Below are positions 49,801-58,123 of a DNA stretch of 64,000 nucleotides, piece after piece; positions within the stretch are counted from its first letter, which is position 1, and the number at the start of each line of letters is the position of its first letter. Both the position numbers and the translations under genes were made by a program. The DNA is from Pseudomonas maumuensis (GTDB taxonomy: Bacteria; Pseudomonadota; Gammaproteobacteria; Pseudomonadales; Pseudomonadaceae): contig NZ_CP077077.1 in the NCBI RefSeq assembly GCF_019139675.1, positions 2,666,001 through 2,730,000 on the forward strand, in the 5' to 3' direction. The notes beneath the pieces were generated by a model. That model had not been told where the DNA came from and did no database searches. It saw nothing but the letters and a program-made list of their open reading frames with translations.

Positions 49801-51347
49801 ATGGCCGACTGACCCCGGCTTCATTCATTTATGCCGGGCTCTGCCATGTGAGCGGTGGATTCGCCTTCTACACCTGGTACGCCGGCGAGCACGCCGGCGA
49901 GTTCCTGGTTTCCCTCGGCGGCTACAGCCCGCGCTTCGTCAAACCCAAGCATTTCCCCAGCGTGCCGCGCCTGCAGATGGTGTACGAGACCGGGCCGCTG
50001 GTGCTCAAGGGCGAATGCTACTTCGCCTTGCTGTCACATACATTGATGGCCGGCTTCAACGTCCAGGCCACCTGGGAGTCTGGACCGATCAGCGCCTGGT
50101 TCAGCGTGGGTATCGACTTCCTGCTGGGGTGGCGGCCTTTCCATTACGCTGCCGATGCCTATATCCACCTGGGTGCCTCGTTCAAGGCGAACCTGCTGTT
50201 CGTCACGGTGAAGATCACCATTCACGTCGGCGTCGAACTGGGCGTCTGGGGCCCCGAGTTCGGCGGCGTGGCCACGGTGGACCTGGACATCATCAGCTTC
50301 AGCGTGCGCTTCGGCAGCAGCCGGTCCAAGCCCGACCCGGTCAGCTGGGAGGACTTCAAGACGTCCTTCCTGCCTGCGGCCAACGGCCAGGAGCGCCACG
50401 AAGCGCTGCTCGGAAGACGGGATGCGGCGCCAGCCGCCGAGCCGGTCCAACTGGTCAAGGGCATGGTCCAGCAGGGGTTGGTCAGCGACCTCAAGGCCCA
50501 GGACAGCGGCGCTTTCTTCGACTGGGTGCTGGACCCCAACCATTTCGCCCTTGCCTCGAATCTGGTCATCCCCAGCAAGACCGCACAGTTCAACGACTTC
50601 CGCGTCAATACGCCGTTCACCGCGCAGGGTGCGTTCACCTACCTGGGCACAGGCACGCCTGCGAGCACGCCCGTTGCGCGCAGCAGCAGCGCCTGGACCA
50701 CCGACTTCGGCGTGTTGCCGATGGCGCTGGAGCCCGGTCAGTTCAATGTCGACCATCAACTGCAACTGACCCGGTTGCCCGCCGGCAAGGACTACGCGAA
50801 GCCAGAGAACTACAGCGTGCCGGTCGATGAAGTGGCCATCGACCTGCTCCTGCAGAATGCCCAGGCCGCGCTGTGGGCGGGGCGTGACCCAGGGCTGAAC
50901 GGCGAACGGATGATCGGCGCGACCCTGTGCGGGCTGCAGCTGTCGCCGATGATCCGTCATCCGGCGGTCACCGCGGACGCCGATCTCTGGGCGCTGCTGT
51001 TCAACACCACGCAGCAGGTCGCATGGTGCCTGGACAGCCCACGCGTACCCGATTCCGACACCTTTGCCGCAACCCTCAGCGATGACGGCACGGTGCTCAG
51101 CTATGTGCGCGACACCACCCAGGTACGCAACAGCGACTACCAGCTGAGCGACCTGGTTGCGCCGGCGGTCGTCACCCAGCGCAAGGCCATGCTCGCCAGC
51201 CTGAACACCCTCGGTTTCGATTTCGATGCCGAGGCGCTGGACGTCGCCCGCCTGGCCCGTTACCCGCTGTGGGACTGGCCGACCATCGGCCTGCTCGGCG
51301 AGGAAGCCGATGTTCGACAATCCCTGAGTGCTGGAGGCAGACAGTGA
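46839..51347 (+). CDS. Seven-gene locus protein 4: DUF6603-type giant beta-rich protein
   Basis: The product is 1502 residues counted from the GTG at 46839. I chose that start because AGGAG lies 6 bp before it and it does not overlap gene 3; an ATG at 46815 would add eight residues. It is almost entirely alternating beta-strands without Cys-rich or enzymatic motifs. The stretch ending G-W-R-P-F-H-Y-A-A-D (about 1097) and V-W-G-P-E-F-G-G-V-A-T-V-D-L-D (about 1138) matches what I remember of the DUF6603 family, whose function is unknown. The last 330 residues after W-E-D-F-K-T look like a separate domain. No signal peptide. The stop overlaps the next GTG start. Confidence 0.72.
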   Translation: MNIDQLASELRKQVAGTGKLVLDTRLLEADEVASIGTAFGLDGGAALSVEGLRPSGVSGPEQGVVSVSGGRSALLGVTEVSVQLSFNISQGVVAVIVEALMPSGWTLATSFPAMTFFPFSLLQPTTPRFIYTSVAQPAFRWSADDGGTVGLAAGQNFLSMLDLREISGVGAILGDLVGSASYRFYGPFAPDAKAHYPILRLRAPVSDSVFAVGVGDWKLSLSAPAVSVSISEPSNQIQAFGFAVSSVFDGKLDCGIEIPQTLDTLLLFAQPVPGAQFNAGDLIRSLPGGQHYEDYIPRSLSQVFEDVGLSAYRMVLANRAAPVSSVSLAIHTQTPWTLIPSVLSLQALTLSVRLNEPSGPKASTQVEIQASARFLPQLFDTTFAFTVSLARQAGAWNIDLISGRMTESVTLGDIVKGVVGGTVPVPAALSEIVFEQFGVSVQESEASYSYTVLGAVRTQFLLLDTQVDAQLSVVFSKTGAGASVALSGSFLVGRQNFTFDLTFDAGTQPDLKLRAHWEARDNDYLQFADITEALGFSVPAIPPELDLALSQASFVYDMGVHTVLLSATSANYGTGTFVALKSQDPKTGTSNSNYVFQMLLGFELSLADLPLVGKVFTDDRLGSIRNVQALFCAEALSADQVEQLNALLAQAKVPAQLPLPKDAKGTAQAFASGFNFAADIELGGTALPMSAGGDTAPVKAEVDATAAARPPAGNAAWLTVGKSIGPVSLARIGVRYEDGRVWLLLDAGFSLAMLSFDLQGLGLGFRLPSSKSGDLDISAQLDGMSLGLQAGPLSIAGGFLRLGRDFLGQARVSVATFSLSAIGGYAPDESSFFIFVRLQQPLGGPPFFFVTGLAGGFGINRSLTLPSIDQLTSYPLLPQNNKRPENSFPTTLGTQAPGEVLQQTLAKTASYIHPQAGEYWVAAGIDFTSFEMVDATALLTVSFGVSLEVALLGIARVTVPKGAPQPIAYLEVALEARFESSSGLIAVDGRLTPASFIYAGLCHVSGGFAFYTWYAGEHAGEFLVSLGGYSPRFVKPKHFPSVPRLQMVYETGPLVLKGECYFALLSHTLMAGFNVQATWESGPISAWFSVGIDFLLGWRPFHYAADAYIHLGASFKANLLFVTVKITIHVGVELGVWGPEFGGVATVDLDIISFSVRFGSSRSKPDPVSWEDFKTSFLPAANGQERHEALLGRRDAAPAAEPVQLVKGMVQQGLVSDLKAQDSGAFFDWVLDPNHFALASNLVIPSKTAQFNDFRVNTPFTAQGAFTYLGTGTPASTPVARSSSAWTTDFGVLPMALEPGQFNVDHQLQLTRLPAGKDYAKPENYSVPVDEVAIDLLLQNAQAALWAGRDPGLNGERMIGATLCGLQLSPMIRHPAVTADADLWALLFNTTQQVAWCLDSPRVPDSDTFAATLSDDGTVLSYVRDTTQVRNSDYQLSDLVAPAVVTQRKAMLASLNTLGFDFDAEALDVARLARYPLWDWPTIGLLGEEADVRQSLSAGGRQ

Positions 51348-53797
51348 CTGACAATCGCGAACATCCCATCGAAGGGAAGGTCAAGTTCATCCAGCACAAC
51401 CTGCCAGGCCTGGAGGCCGGCGAGTACCAGTTCACGGTTTCGCAGCGGGTGTCGCAGGAGCAGCAGCATTACGCCAACCAGTATCACTTCACCGTGCAGG
51501 CGCCGCGTTTCAGCCTCGATCCCAACGATATCCAGGCGGTGTATCCGCCCGACCAGACCCAGGGCGAATACACCGATACCCTGGCCCATGTGGTGTTCAC
51601 CAAGCAGACCCTGCCATGGCTGCGCAGGCCGAGCCTGGCCGAGCCACAGGTGGCCTTTCCCGATCAGCAGCACGACATGGACGTGCCGACCTGGCTGGCG
51701 GTGTTGATCTTCGACGAAGACGACGAAATCGCCTACCGCCAGCAAGGGTTCAGCGCCAGCCCCAGCGCTGGCAGGTTGCGCGATCTGTTCTTCAAGCGGC
51801 CACCGGGGCAGGGCGCCCAGGGCTACTCCTACTTCTACGCCGCCACCGGCCTTGATGCCGGCAGCGATGCGACGCAGCTGGAGCGCTACCTGGACTATGG
51901 CCAGCATGCCGACGACCCCTGCAACTACCTGGATATCCCGCTAGAGCTGTTCTGGCGGGTTGCGCCGTCGCTGGATGACCTGAAGATGATGGCCCACGTG
52001 CGCAACGTGCAGATCACCCGCAAAGCGACGGTCAACGGCGTGCCGGCCTCGCGCAACGATCTGTCGAAAGTGCCGGGTACCTCCAATTTCGCCATCGTCA
52101 CCGGTTGCCGCCTGCCGCAGACCGCCAAGCGTTGCATCGCGCACCTGGTGTCGCTGGAAGCGCTGGAGCCATTCCTGCCGATCGATCCGGCCACCTCGGA
52201 CGATGCCAGCCAGGTGCGCTGGCCTGACTCGGTGAGCCTGCCCCCTGAACCGGCCTTTCCCATCGCCCGTGATGGCTTCATGCGCCTGGCGGTACTGACC
52301 AGCTGGTCGTTCACCTCGACCGGTACCGGCAAGCGTTTCGAGCAGTTGCTGCTCGAACTCAACCCCAAGCAGGCCAGCAGTGTCGATGGCGTCGGCAACT
52401 TCGCCCTGGGCCTGCCGGTCGCCGCCGCGCAGGCGGGCGAACCGGAGGCGACACGCCAGGCCAGGAATGCGCTGGAGATGGGCTACACCGCGCTGGGCCA
52501 CCATACCCGGGACGCCGGCAACACTGTTTCCTGGTACCGCGGGCCGCTGACACCCTACCGGGTCATGAGCAACACCGTGCCGCCGACATGGACCAGCGCC
52601 GATGCCGCCAGCGGCTACGACCCGGATACCGGGATGTTCGACATCTCCTATGCGGCAGCCTGGCAGGTCGGCCAGTTGCTGGCGCTGCAGGACAAGCACT
52701 TCGCGGTGATGCTCTACAACTGGCGGCGCAACAACCTGCGGGATGTCGCGGCGCAGATGGAGACGGCGATGCTGCAGCAGTCGCTGCACGAGATCCAGCA
52801 GCAGGTGCGCCATGACACCTTGGTCCAGCCCATGCTCAGGTCGTTCCTGCCCGCCAGCGAGGCGCAGCTGGCAGCGGTCAGCCTTGGCCAGGCCCGCGTC
52901 GAGCGGGCGGGCACGCAGCGCGATGTGCTCGCCGACCCCGAGTTGCTGCTGGCGGTCAAGGCGCCCACCTTGGAGGTGCCGCCCGAAATCTATGGTTGGC
53001 TGGCCAGGCTGAAGCTGCTCGATGGCGTGCCGTTCAACTACCTGGTGGCGGACGAGCGCATGCTGCCCCCGGAGTCGATCCGCTTTTTCTACCTGGACGA
53101 AAACTGGGTACAGAGCCTGCTCGATGGCGCCTTGAGCATTGGTCGCGCGGTAACCGGCAACAACGCCGCGCCCACGGTGGTGCACGACGTCGCGGTCAAG
53201 GCCAGCGTCGATCGCCGCGCCACCGGCCAGGCCTCGGTCAGTCGCCGCGAGGCACTGGGGCTGCAGGCGGCAGTGCAAAAGCAACAGATGGACGTGATCA
53301 GCGGCTTCCTGTTGCGCTCGGACGTCGTGCAGGGTTGGCCGGGGCTCGAGGTCAACGCCTACACCCCCGACGGCAAGGCCATGGATATCGTGCGCTTCGA
53401 GCGCCTGGCGCCCGGCGTGCTGCTGTGCCTGTTCGAACTGGACGGCCAGCCGCTGGGGTCGGTCGATATCCATGAGCCCGCCGAAGGCCTGCACTTCGGC
53501 GTGACGGACAGCCAGCCCAAGGCCATCAACCTGCGTTACAACTTCACCAACGCCGCCCATACCGCCGGCGACCAGGTGCCCGATGTGTTTCAGCCGGTGC
53601 CCTGGCGCGATGCGCAGCAAGCCCGGCAACTGCGCTTGTATCGCCTGTCGCGCAACCTGCATGGGCCGCAGTACGCCGACTACATACAGGGCATCTACAG
53701 CGGCTTCGATCACCTGCCGTCCTCCGAGTTCGCCTTGCAGATGGTCAAGGGGGTTGGCCTCGTTTCGTTCAACGTCAGTCCAGGATCGCCAGCATGA
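51344..53797 (+). CDS. Seven-gene locus protein 5: large protein of unknown family
   Basis: The 817-residue protein starts at a GTG with GGAGG 7 bp before it; the GTG shares bases with the stop of gene 4 (GTGA). The N-terminal 450 residues are mixed alpha/beta with many Trp, Tyr and Pro (P-T-W-L-A-V-L-I-F-D-E-D-D-E near 115). A helical region (about 465-545, Q-M-E-T-A-M-L-Q-Q-S) follows, then a beta-rich end. I recognise no catalytic motif, transmembrane segment or signal peptide. Its stop overlaps the start of gene 6 (ATGA), so proteins 4, 5 and 6 are made in a coupled way, which suggests fixed ratios in one complex. Confidence 0.72.
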   Translation: MTDNREHPIEGKVKFIQHNLPGLEAGEYQFTVSQRVSQEQQHYANQYHFTVQAPRFSLDPNDIQAVYPPDQTQGEYTDTLAHVVFTKQTLPWLRRPSLAEPQVAFPDQQHDMDVPTWLAVLIFDEDDEIAYRQQGFSASPSAGRLRDLFFKRPPGQGAQGYSYFYAATGLDAGSDATQLERYLDYGQHADDPCNYLDIPLELFWRVAPSLDDLKMMAHVRNVQITRKATVNGVPASRNDLSKVPGTSNFAIVTGCRLPQTAKRCIAHLVSLEALEPFLPIDPATSDDASQVRWPDSVSLPPEPAFPIARDGFMRLAVLTSWSFTSTGTGKRFEQLLLELNPKQASSVDGVGNFALGLPVAAAQAGEPEATRQARNALEMGYTALGHHTRDAGNTVSWYRGPLTPYRVMSNTVPPTWTSADAASGYDPDTGMFDISYAAAWQVGQLLALQDKHFAVMLYNWRRNNLRDVAAQMETAMLQQSLHEIQQQVRHDTLVQPMLRSFLPASEAQLAAVSLGQARVERAGTQRDVLADPELLLAVKAPTLEVPPEIYGWLARLKLLDGVPFNYLVADERMLPPESIRFFYLDENWVQSLLDGALSIGRAVTGNNAAPTVVHDVAVKASVDRRATGQASVSRREALGLQAAVQKQQMDVISGFLLRSDVVQGWPGLEVNAYTPDGKAMDIVRFERLAPGVLLCLFELDGQPLGSVDIHEPAEGLHFGVTDSQPKAINLRYNFTNAAHTAGDQVPDVFQPVPWRDAQQARQLRLYRLSRNLHGPQYADYIQGIYSGFDHLPSSEFALQMVKGVGLVSFNVSPGSPA

Positions 53798-56700
53798 GCT
53801 TGATCATTCCCGTGAACGTCCAGGCCCTGCGGGTCAGCCCGAACGATGCAAGCCTGGTGACCAAAAGCCACGAATTGTTCGCCGGCGCCACCACCGGCTA
53901 TGACGGCCTGCCCTGGCGCGAGCCCGGGCGCAATGGCGCGATCGTGCATTCGGGCACCTGGAGCAAGGCCAACGTCAGCAGCAACATCTACAACCCGTTG
54001 AGCCAGAATGTCATTGAGCAGCTCAAGGCCGGCATTCACCTGCACTGGGCGCTGCCCGACCGTATCGCCCAGGGGCGCCAGGTATCCTCGGGCGAGGTGG
54101 AGTACCCCGCGGCCCCCAACCGCTGGATGGTTACCCGGATCCTGCGCTGGGCGCAGGGTACGCACGTCAAGCAGTGGCTGATCGAAAGCGACTACCTGAT
54201 GACGCCTCAGGAGTACGTGTCCGACTATTACCCTGCCAGCCAGCGCAACAGCATCTCGCTGCCGGTGGGCTGGGACGTGCCCCCCGGCTACGACGTCAGC
54301 GGCAATGGCGGCGCGGCGTATTACCCACCATCGCGACGCATGGGCCGAGTGTTCGAGCTCAAGACCTGGCAGCCGGAGCCCGACGCTCCGGGTGCGGGGC
54401 TGCTGGACGTGCGCCATCTGCCGGCGTTCGTGCTGTCGGCCGGCAACTACATGGCGCCGGGGCAAAGCCTGGGCGCGGTCAGTGCCATGGGCAACAGCGG
54501 GCCTACCTTCAGTGCCTATTACCCCGACTGCTCCAGTGTCTTCGGTTTTCACGACAATTTCCTGGACATGGGCCAAGGCTTCAGCCTGGGCAACGTGCAG
54601 TTCGATGTGTCTTATCAGGTCAGTGGCTGGCACAGCCACGCGGCCGACGACCCGTTGCAGGACGCTACCTTTCGCCAGGCGCTGGCCCAAGCCCAGGCCG
54701 ACAACCAGCGGGCGCCGGACAGCGAACGCCTGTCAGCCGAACAGCTGTTGGCCGACGTGGTGGCAGGCTTCTACCAGTGGACCTATAACCCGCAGCCGGG
54801 GCAGTTGCCGGAGCGTTGCCTGTACACCGCGCAGGCTGCGCAAATCCCTTGGGACACCCGTGGGCAAAACCCGGCCGTGCCCGGTGCGAAGCCCGGGTTT
54901 CCCAAGTGCTACCTGGCGCCGGTGAGCGAGCGTGACGAGTCGGTGCGCGCGGCCCTGGGCAGCTCCAGCTCCTCGGCACTGGCCGCGCTGATCAAGGAAC
55001 AATGGCGTAGCTGGAAACCCCAGGGAGCGACGGGCGGGCAGGGCGGCGACAGTGAGGCGATCGAGCACAACCTGGAGTTTCTCCTCGACGCGTTGCAACT
55101 GGGGCTGCTTGAGCGGGTGGGCAGCGACCTGACCCTGGTTCAGCTGGAGCAGGAGGTGCATCAGAACGGCTTCGGTGCATTGCAGTCCGGGCGCATCTGG
55201 ATGATCCGCGAAAAGCGTTCGGCCAATGCCACGCCCTATGCCAATGCGCAGGCAACCCTGCCCGACGATCACAATCAGCTGGCCGAGAAGCTCGACAGCC
55301 TGAACCGTTACCAGCAACGGCTGGATGCGCTGCTCAACGTCATCGTCTCGTGTCGCCAGCAGATTTTCATGGACTGGTACAAGTACATCACCGCCCTCTA
55401 CGACGAGAGCGGCTCGGTGCCTTTCGACATCCCGCAACTGAACAGCTACCTGGCCGAACAGATCCTCGACCTGTGGGCGAAGTTCGAGGCTGCTTTCGGC
55501 AAGGCTGCCGATGCTTCTCCGGCCAGCGGCAACATTCCGCTGTTCTGCTGCGGGCCGGAGGACTTCCTGCAGCAGGCGACCGATGGCCGCTATCTGACCA
55601 AGGCCTCGGCAGCGAGCCTGGCCGGGCGGCTTGTCGCCCAGGCCAACACCCTGGTGGCGCTGCTGTCCGAGCAATACCCCGGGTTCGAGCTGCAGACCAC
55701 CAATGCCGCGCGCTTCTGGCAACCCAACGAGCCCGTGATGGTGGTGACCGGCGATACCGTGCAACCCGCGCGGCGTAACGGCAACGTCAAGCTTTTGCCG
55801 TGTCGTCTTGGCAGCCAGTTGCTGGAGCAGGTCGACAATGCCAGCGCCAGCCTGGGTGCTGGCGCTCTGCGTGCCTCGCTGACACTGGCGGTGCCTTCGG
55901 TGAATCCCGCAGCCAGTCCGGAGGCGCACGATCTGCAGCCACTGCTGGACGACCTTGGCCGCCTGCTGGGCGAGAAGTGCCTGCTCGACCCCTTGCTTTG
56001 CGCGCAGATCGCCTCGGCTCTGAATGGCGCGTCTGCAGCCGACGTGCAGGCCGCGCAACAAGCACTGGTGGCGCAAATCCAGCAGGCCTGGGCGCAGAAT
56101 GCCGACGCACCGTGGAAGGCGCTGCCGATCATCGACAACCCCAGCCAGACCGTCGGCGGCCTGAGCCTGCGCTGGCAAGGGCAGGCGCCGCAGGGCCTGG
56201 CGCTCAACCATGCCCGTGACTGGCAGGATCCGTTCCTGCCGCTGTTCCTCACCTGGGAGGCGACCTACGTACCGTTCGAGCACCGTCGGGACGGTGCATC
56301 GGACTACGCCGCCGGCTATATCACCGAGCAGTTCCAGCTGGACGCGCGTGAAATCGAGCTGGTCTTCGGCAAGACGCCACCGCAGGCTGCGGCTGGCCGG
56401 GTGAAACTGACCGACAGCATCTTGCTGTCGTCCAAGGTCGCCGAACCGTTGATCGAGCAGTTGCGTCGCTACCTGCAGCACAATGACAACCCCGACCTGC
56501 AGGCGATCGTCCAGTACCTGCTGGACAAACCTCTGCTGGCGCAGGGGCTCAGTGGCGTCAATGCCGGCTTCCTCACCCGTGCGGCCGGTCTGCAGCTCAA
56601 GCCGTTCAACCCGTTCTACGATGAAGAGTCGACCCCCACGGCACTGGTCGACACGTTCGACAACACGCAGTACGTCAACAGCCTGACGCACTTCGTGGCC

Positions 56701-58095
56701 TGGGCGGCTGGCGAGCAGACCGGGCAAGTTCCCATCAGCCAGGAGAGCCTGTACAACCTGCTGCGCGCCGGTTACTTCAGCCTGTCCAGGTTGCAACTAG
56801 TGGATGCGTTCGGGCGCAAGCGCCTGCTGGTCGACACCGAGCGTTTCGAAGACCGCGACAAAGTCACCCTGGCCTGGCAGATGCAGGCACCGGACGGCGA
56901 GGCCGGCAAGGGCTACCTGGCGCCCCGGCTGGCCCAGCCGAGCCGCCTGCTGTTTCGTTGGCTGAGCGCCTCCGACGATGAGGTGCAGATGAACCCGCTG
57001 CCGTCCACATCGCCGCTGTGCGGCTGGATCGTACCCAACTACCTGGAGAACGCGCTGATGCTGTTCACCGGCGATGGGCGGGTACTCGGCTCGCTCGGGG
57101 TATTCGGCGCGCAGCAGGCGGTCGCCTGGCATTCGGCCCCCGGCAACCCGGCGCGGACGATGCGCGAAGACCTGGCCGACGCCAACCGGCACTTGGTCAA
57201 ACTGGCCAGTTTCATCCTGGGCAAACCCAGGGCCTTCTTCGCCGCGTTGCTCGAGACTATCGACAATGCCCACACCTACATCCTGCCCAACGACCAGCAG
57301 GCGGCCCAGGCCCAGGCGGTGCTAATGGGCCAGCCCCTGGCATTGGTGCGCGCCAGCCTGCGCTGCGAGGTCCAGGGGCTGCCGGCCATGGCCACCGGCA
57401 GCGATGAACTGGCCCGCCTGCTGCCGGGCCAGTACGACAAGGTCTACGACTGGAGCTTGCGCGACGACGCCGCCATCGGTGGCGTGAGTATCCCGGTCAG
57501 GCTGGGTGACCGGGACCACCTCGAGGATGGTCTCGTCGCCTACCTGCTCGACAGCGAAGGGCCCTACACCACGCTCTATGCGCCGGCTGCTCCCAGCCCG
57601 GCGGTGGACGGTATCGCGCAGCCGGCGGCAGACACCATCACCCTCAACCTGCGCGCCAACCTCGACCCGCCGGCGCAGCCCTATGCCGATGCCGCGGCGC
57701 AGATCGCCGGCCTTCGCGATGTGCGGGTGCCGGCGCAAACGCCCCTGAGCCTGCTGATCGACCCCAGGGCCAGGGTGCATGCCACCACGGGGCTGTGGCC
57801 GGTCAAGGCCATCGGCATACCGCCGGATATCTGCGCCGCCGCGTTGCGCAACATCGAGGTGACATTCTTCACCCACCCGATCCTGCGCAGTCATCAGGCC
57901 CTGAGCCTGCCCTTGCCACCCGAGCCAGGCTTTACCTGGGAGTGGACTACCAGCGTGCTGCAGGGCGGCGTGCAGGTGCCGCGTGACGAGCCCTTGGCGG
58001 CCAGCCAGGTCGGAGACCGCGCGGCGTTCTCCTACACACCGCAGACCGCCGAGGATGGCTGGTTGAAGCTGAGGCCCGTCGCCAAGGACGAGTAA
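53794..58095 (+). CDS. Seven-gene locus protein 6: 1433-aa protein of unknown family
   Basis: The 1433-residue protein has no signal peptide. Early on there is a striking G-I-H-L-H-W-A-L-P-D motif (about 80-89). A helical, coiled-coil-like region follows (about 490-560, L-A-E-K-L-D-S-L-N-R-Y-Q-Q-R-L-D-A-L), then long mixed segments. The C-terminal part (from about 1000) is beta-rich, with W-I-V-P-N-Y-L-E-N-A-L near 1077. No ATPase, protease or nuclease motif was found. Start and stop are certain: the ATG overlaps gene 5's stop, and gene 7 follows after 28 bp. With proteins 4 and 5 it forms the core of the locus. Its size suggests a scaffold. Confidence 0.72.
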   Translation: MSLIIPVNVQALRVSPNDASLVTKSHELFAGATTGYDGLPWREPGRNGAIVHSGTWSKANVSSNIYNPLSQNVIEQLKAGIHLHWALPDRIAQGRQVSSGEVEYPAAPNRWMVTRILRWAQGTHVKQWLIESDYLMTPQEYVSDYYPASQRNSISLPVGWDVPPGYDVSGNGGAAYYPPSRRMGRVFELKTWQPEPDAPGAGLLDVRHLPAFVLSAGNYMAPGQSLGAVSAMGNSGPTFSAYYPDCSSVFGFHDNFLDMGQGFSLGNVQFDVSYQVSGWHSHAADDPLQDATFRQALAQAQADNQRAPDSERLSAEQLLADVVAGFYQWTYNPQPGQLPERCLYTAQAAQIPWDTRGQNPAVPGAKPGFPKCYLAPVSERDESVRAALGSSSSSALAALIKEQWRSWKPQGATGGQGGDSEAIEHNLEFLLDALQLGLLERVGSDLTLVQLEQEVHQNGFGALQSGRIWMIREKRSANATPYANAQATLPDDHNQLAEKLDSLNRYQQRLDALLNVIVSCRQQIFMDWYKYITALYDESGSVPFDIPQLNSYLAEQILDLWAKFEAAFGKAADASPASGNIPLFCCGPEDFLQQATDGRYLTKASAASLAGRLVAQANTLVALLSEQYPGFELQTTNAARFWQPNEPVMVVTGDTVQPARRNGNVKLLPCRLGSQLLEQVDNASASLGAGALRASLTLAVPSVNPAASPEAHDLQPLLDDLGRLLGEKCLLDPLLCAQIASALNGASAADVQAAQQALVAQIQQAWAQNADAPWKALPIIDNPSQTVGGLSLRWQGQAPQGLALNHARDWQDPFLPLFLTWEATYVPFEHRRDGASDYAAGYITEQFQLDAREIELVFGKTPPQAAAGRVKLTDSILLSSKVAEPLIEQLRRYLQHNDNPDLQAIVQYLLDKPLLAQGLSGVNAGFLTRAAGLQLKPFNPFYDEESTPTALVDTFDNTQYVNSLTHFVAWAAGEQTGQVPISQESLYNLLRAGYFSLSRLQLVDAFGRKRLLVDTERFEDRDKVTLAWQMQAPDGEAGKGYLAPRLAQPSRLLFRWLSASDDEVQMNPLPSTSPLCGWIVPNYLENALMLFTGDGRVLGSLGVFGAQQAVAWHSAPGNPARTMREDLADANRHLVKLASFILGKPRAFFAALLETIDNAHTYILPNDQQAAQAQAVLMGQPLALVRASLRCEVQGLPAMATGSDELARLLPGQYDKVYDWSLRDDAAIGGVSIPVRLGDRDHLEDGLVAYLLDSEGPYTTLYAPAAPSPAVDGIAQPAADTITLNLRANLDPPAQPYADAAAQIAGLRDVRVPAQTPLSLLIDPRARVHATTGLWPVKAIGIPPDICAAALRNIEVTFFTHPILRSHQALSLPLPPEPGFTWEWTTSVLQGGVQVPRDEPLAASQVGDRAAFSYTPQTAEDGWLKLRPVAKDE

Positions 58096-58123
58096 GGATC
58101 GGATAGACCAAAGGAGATTCGCC

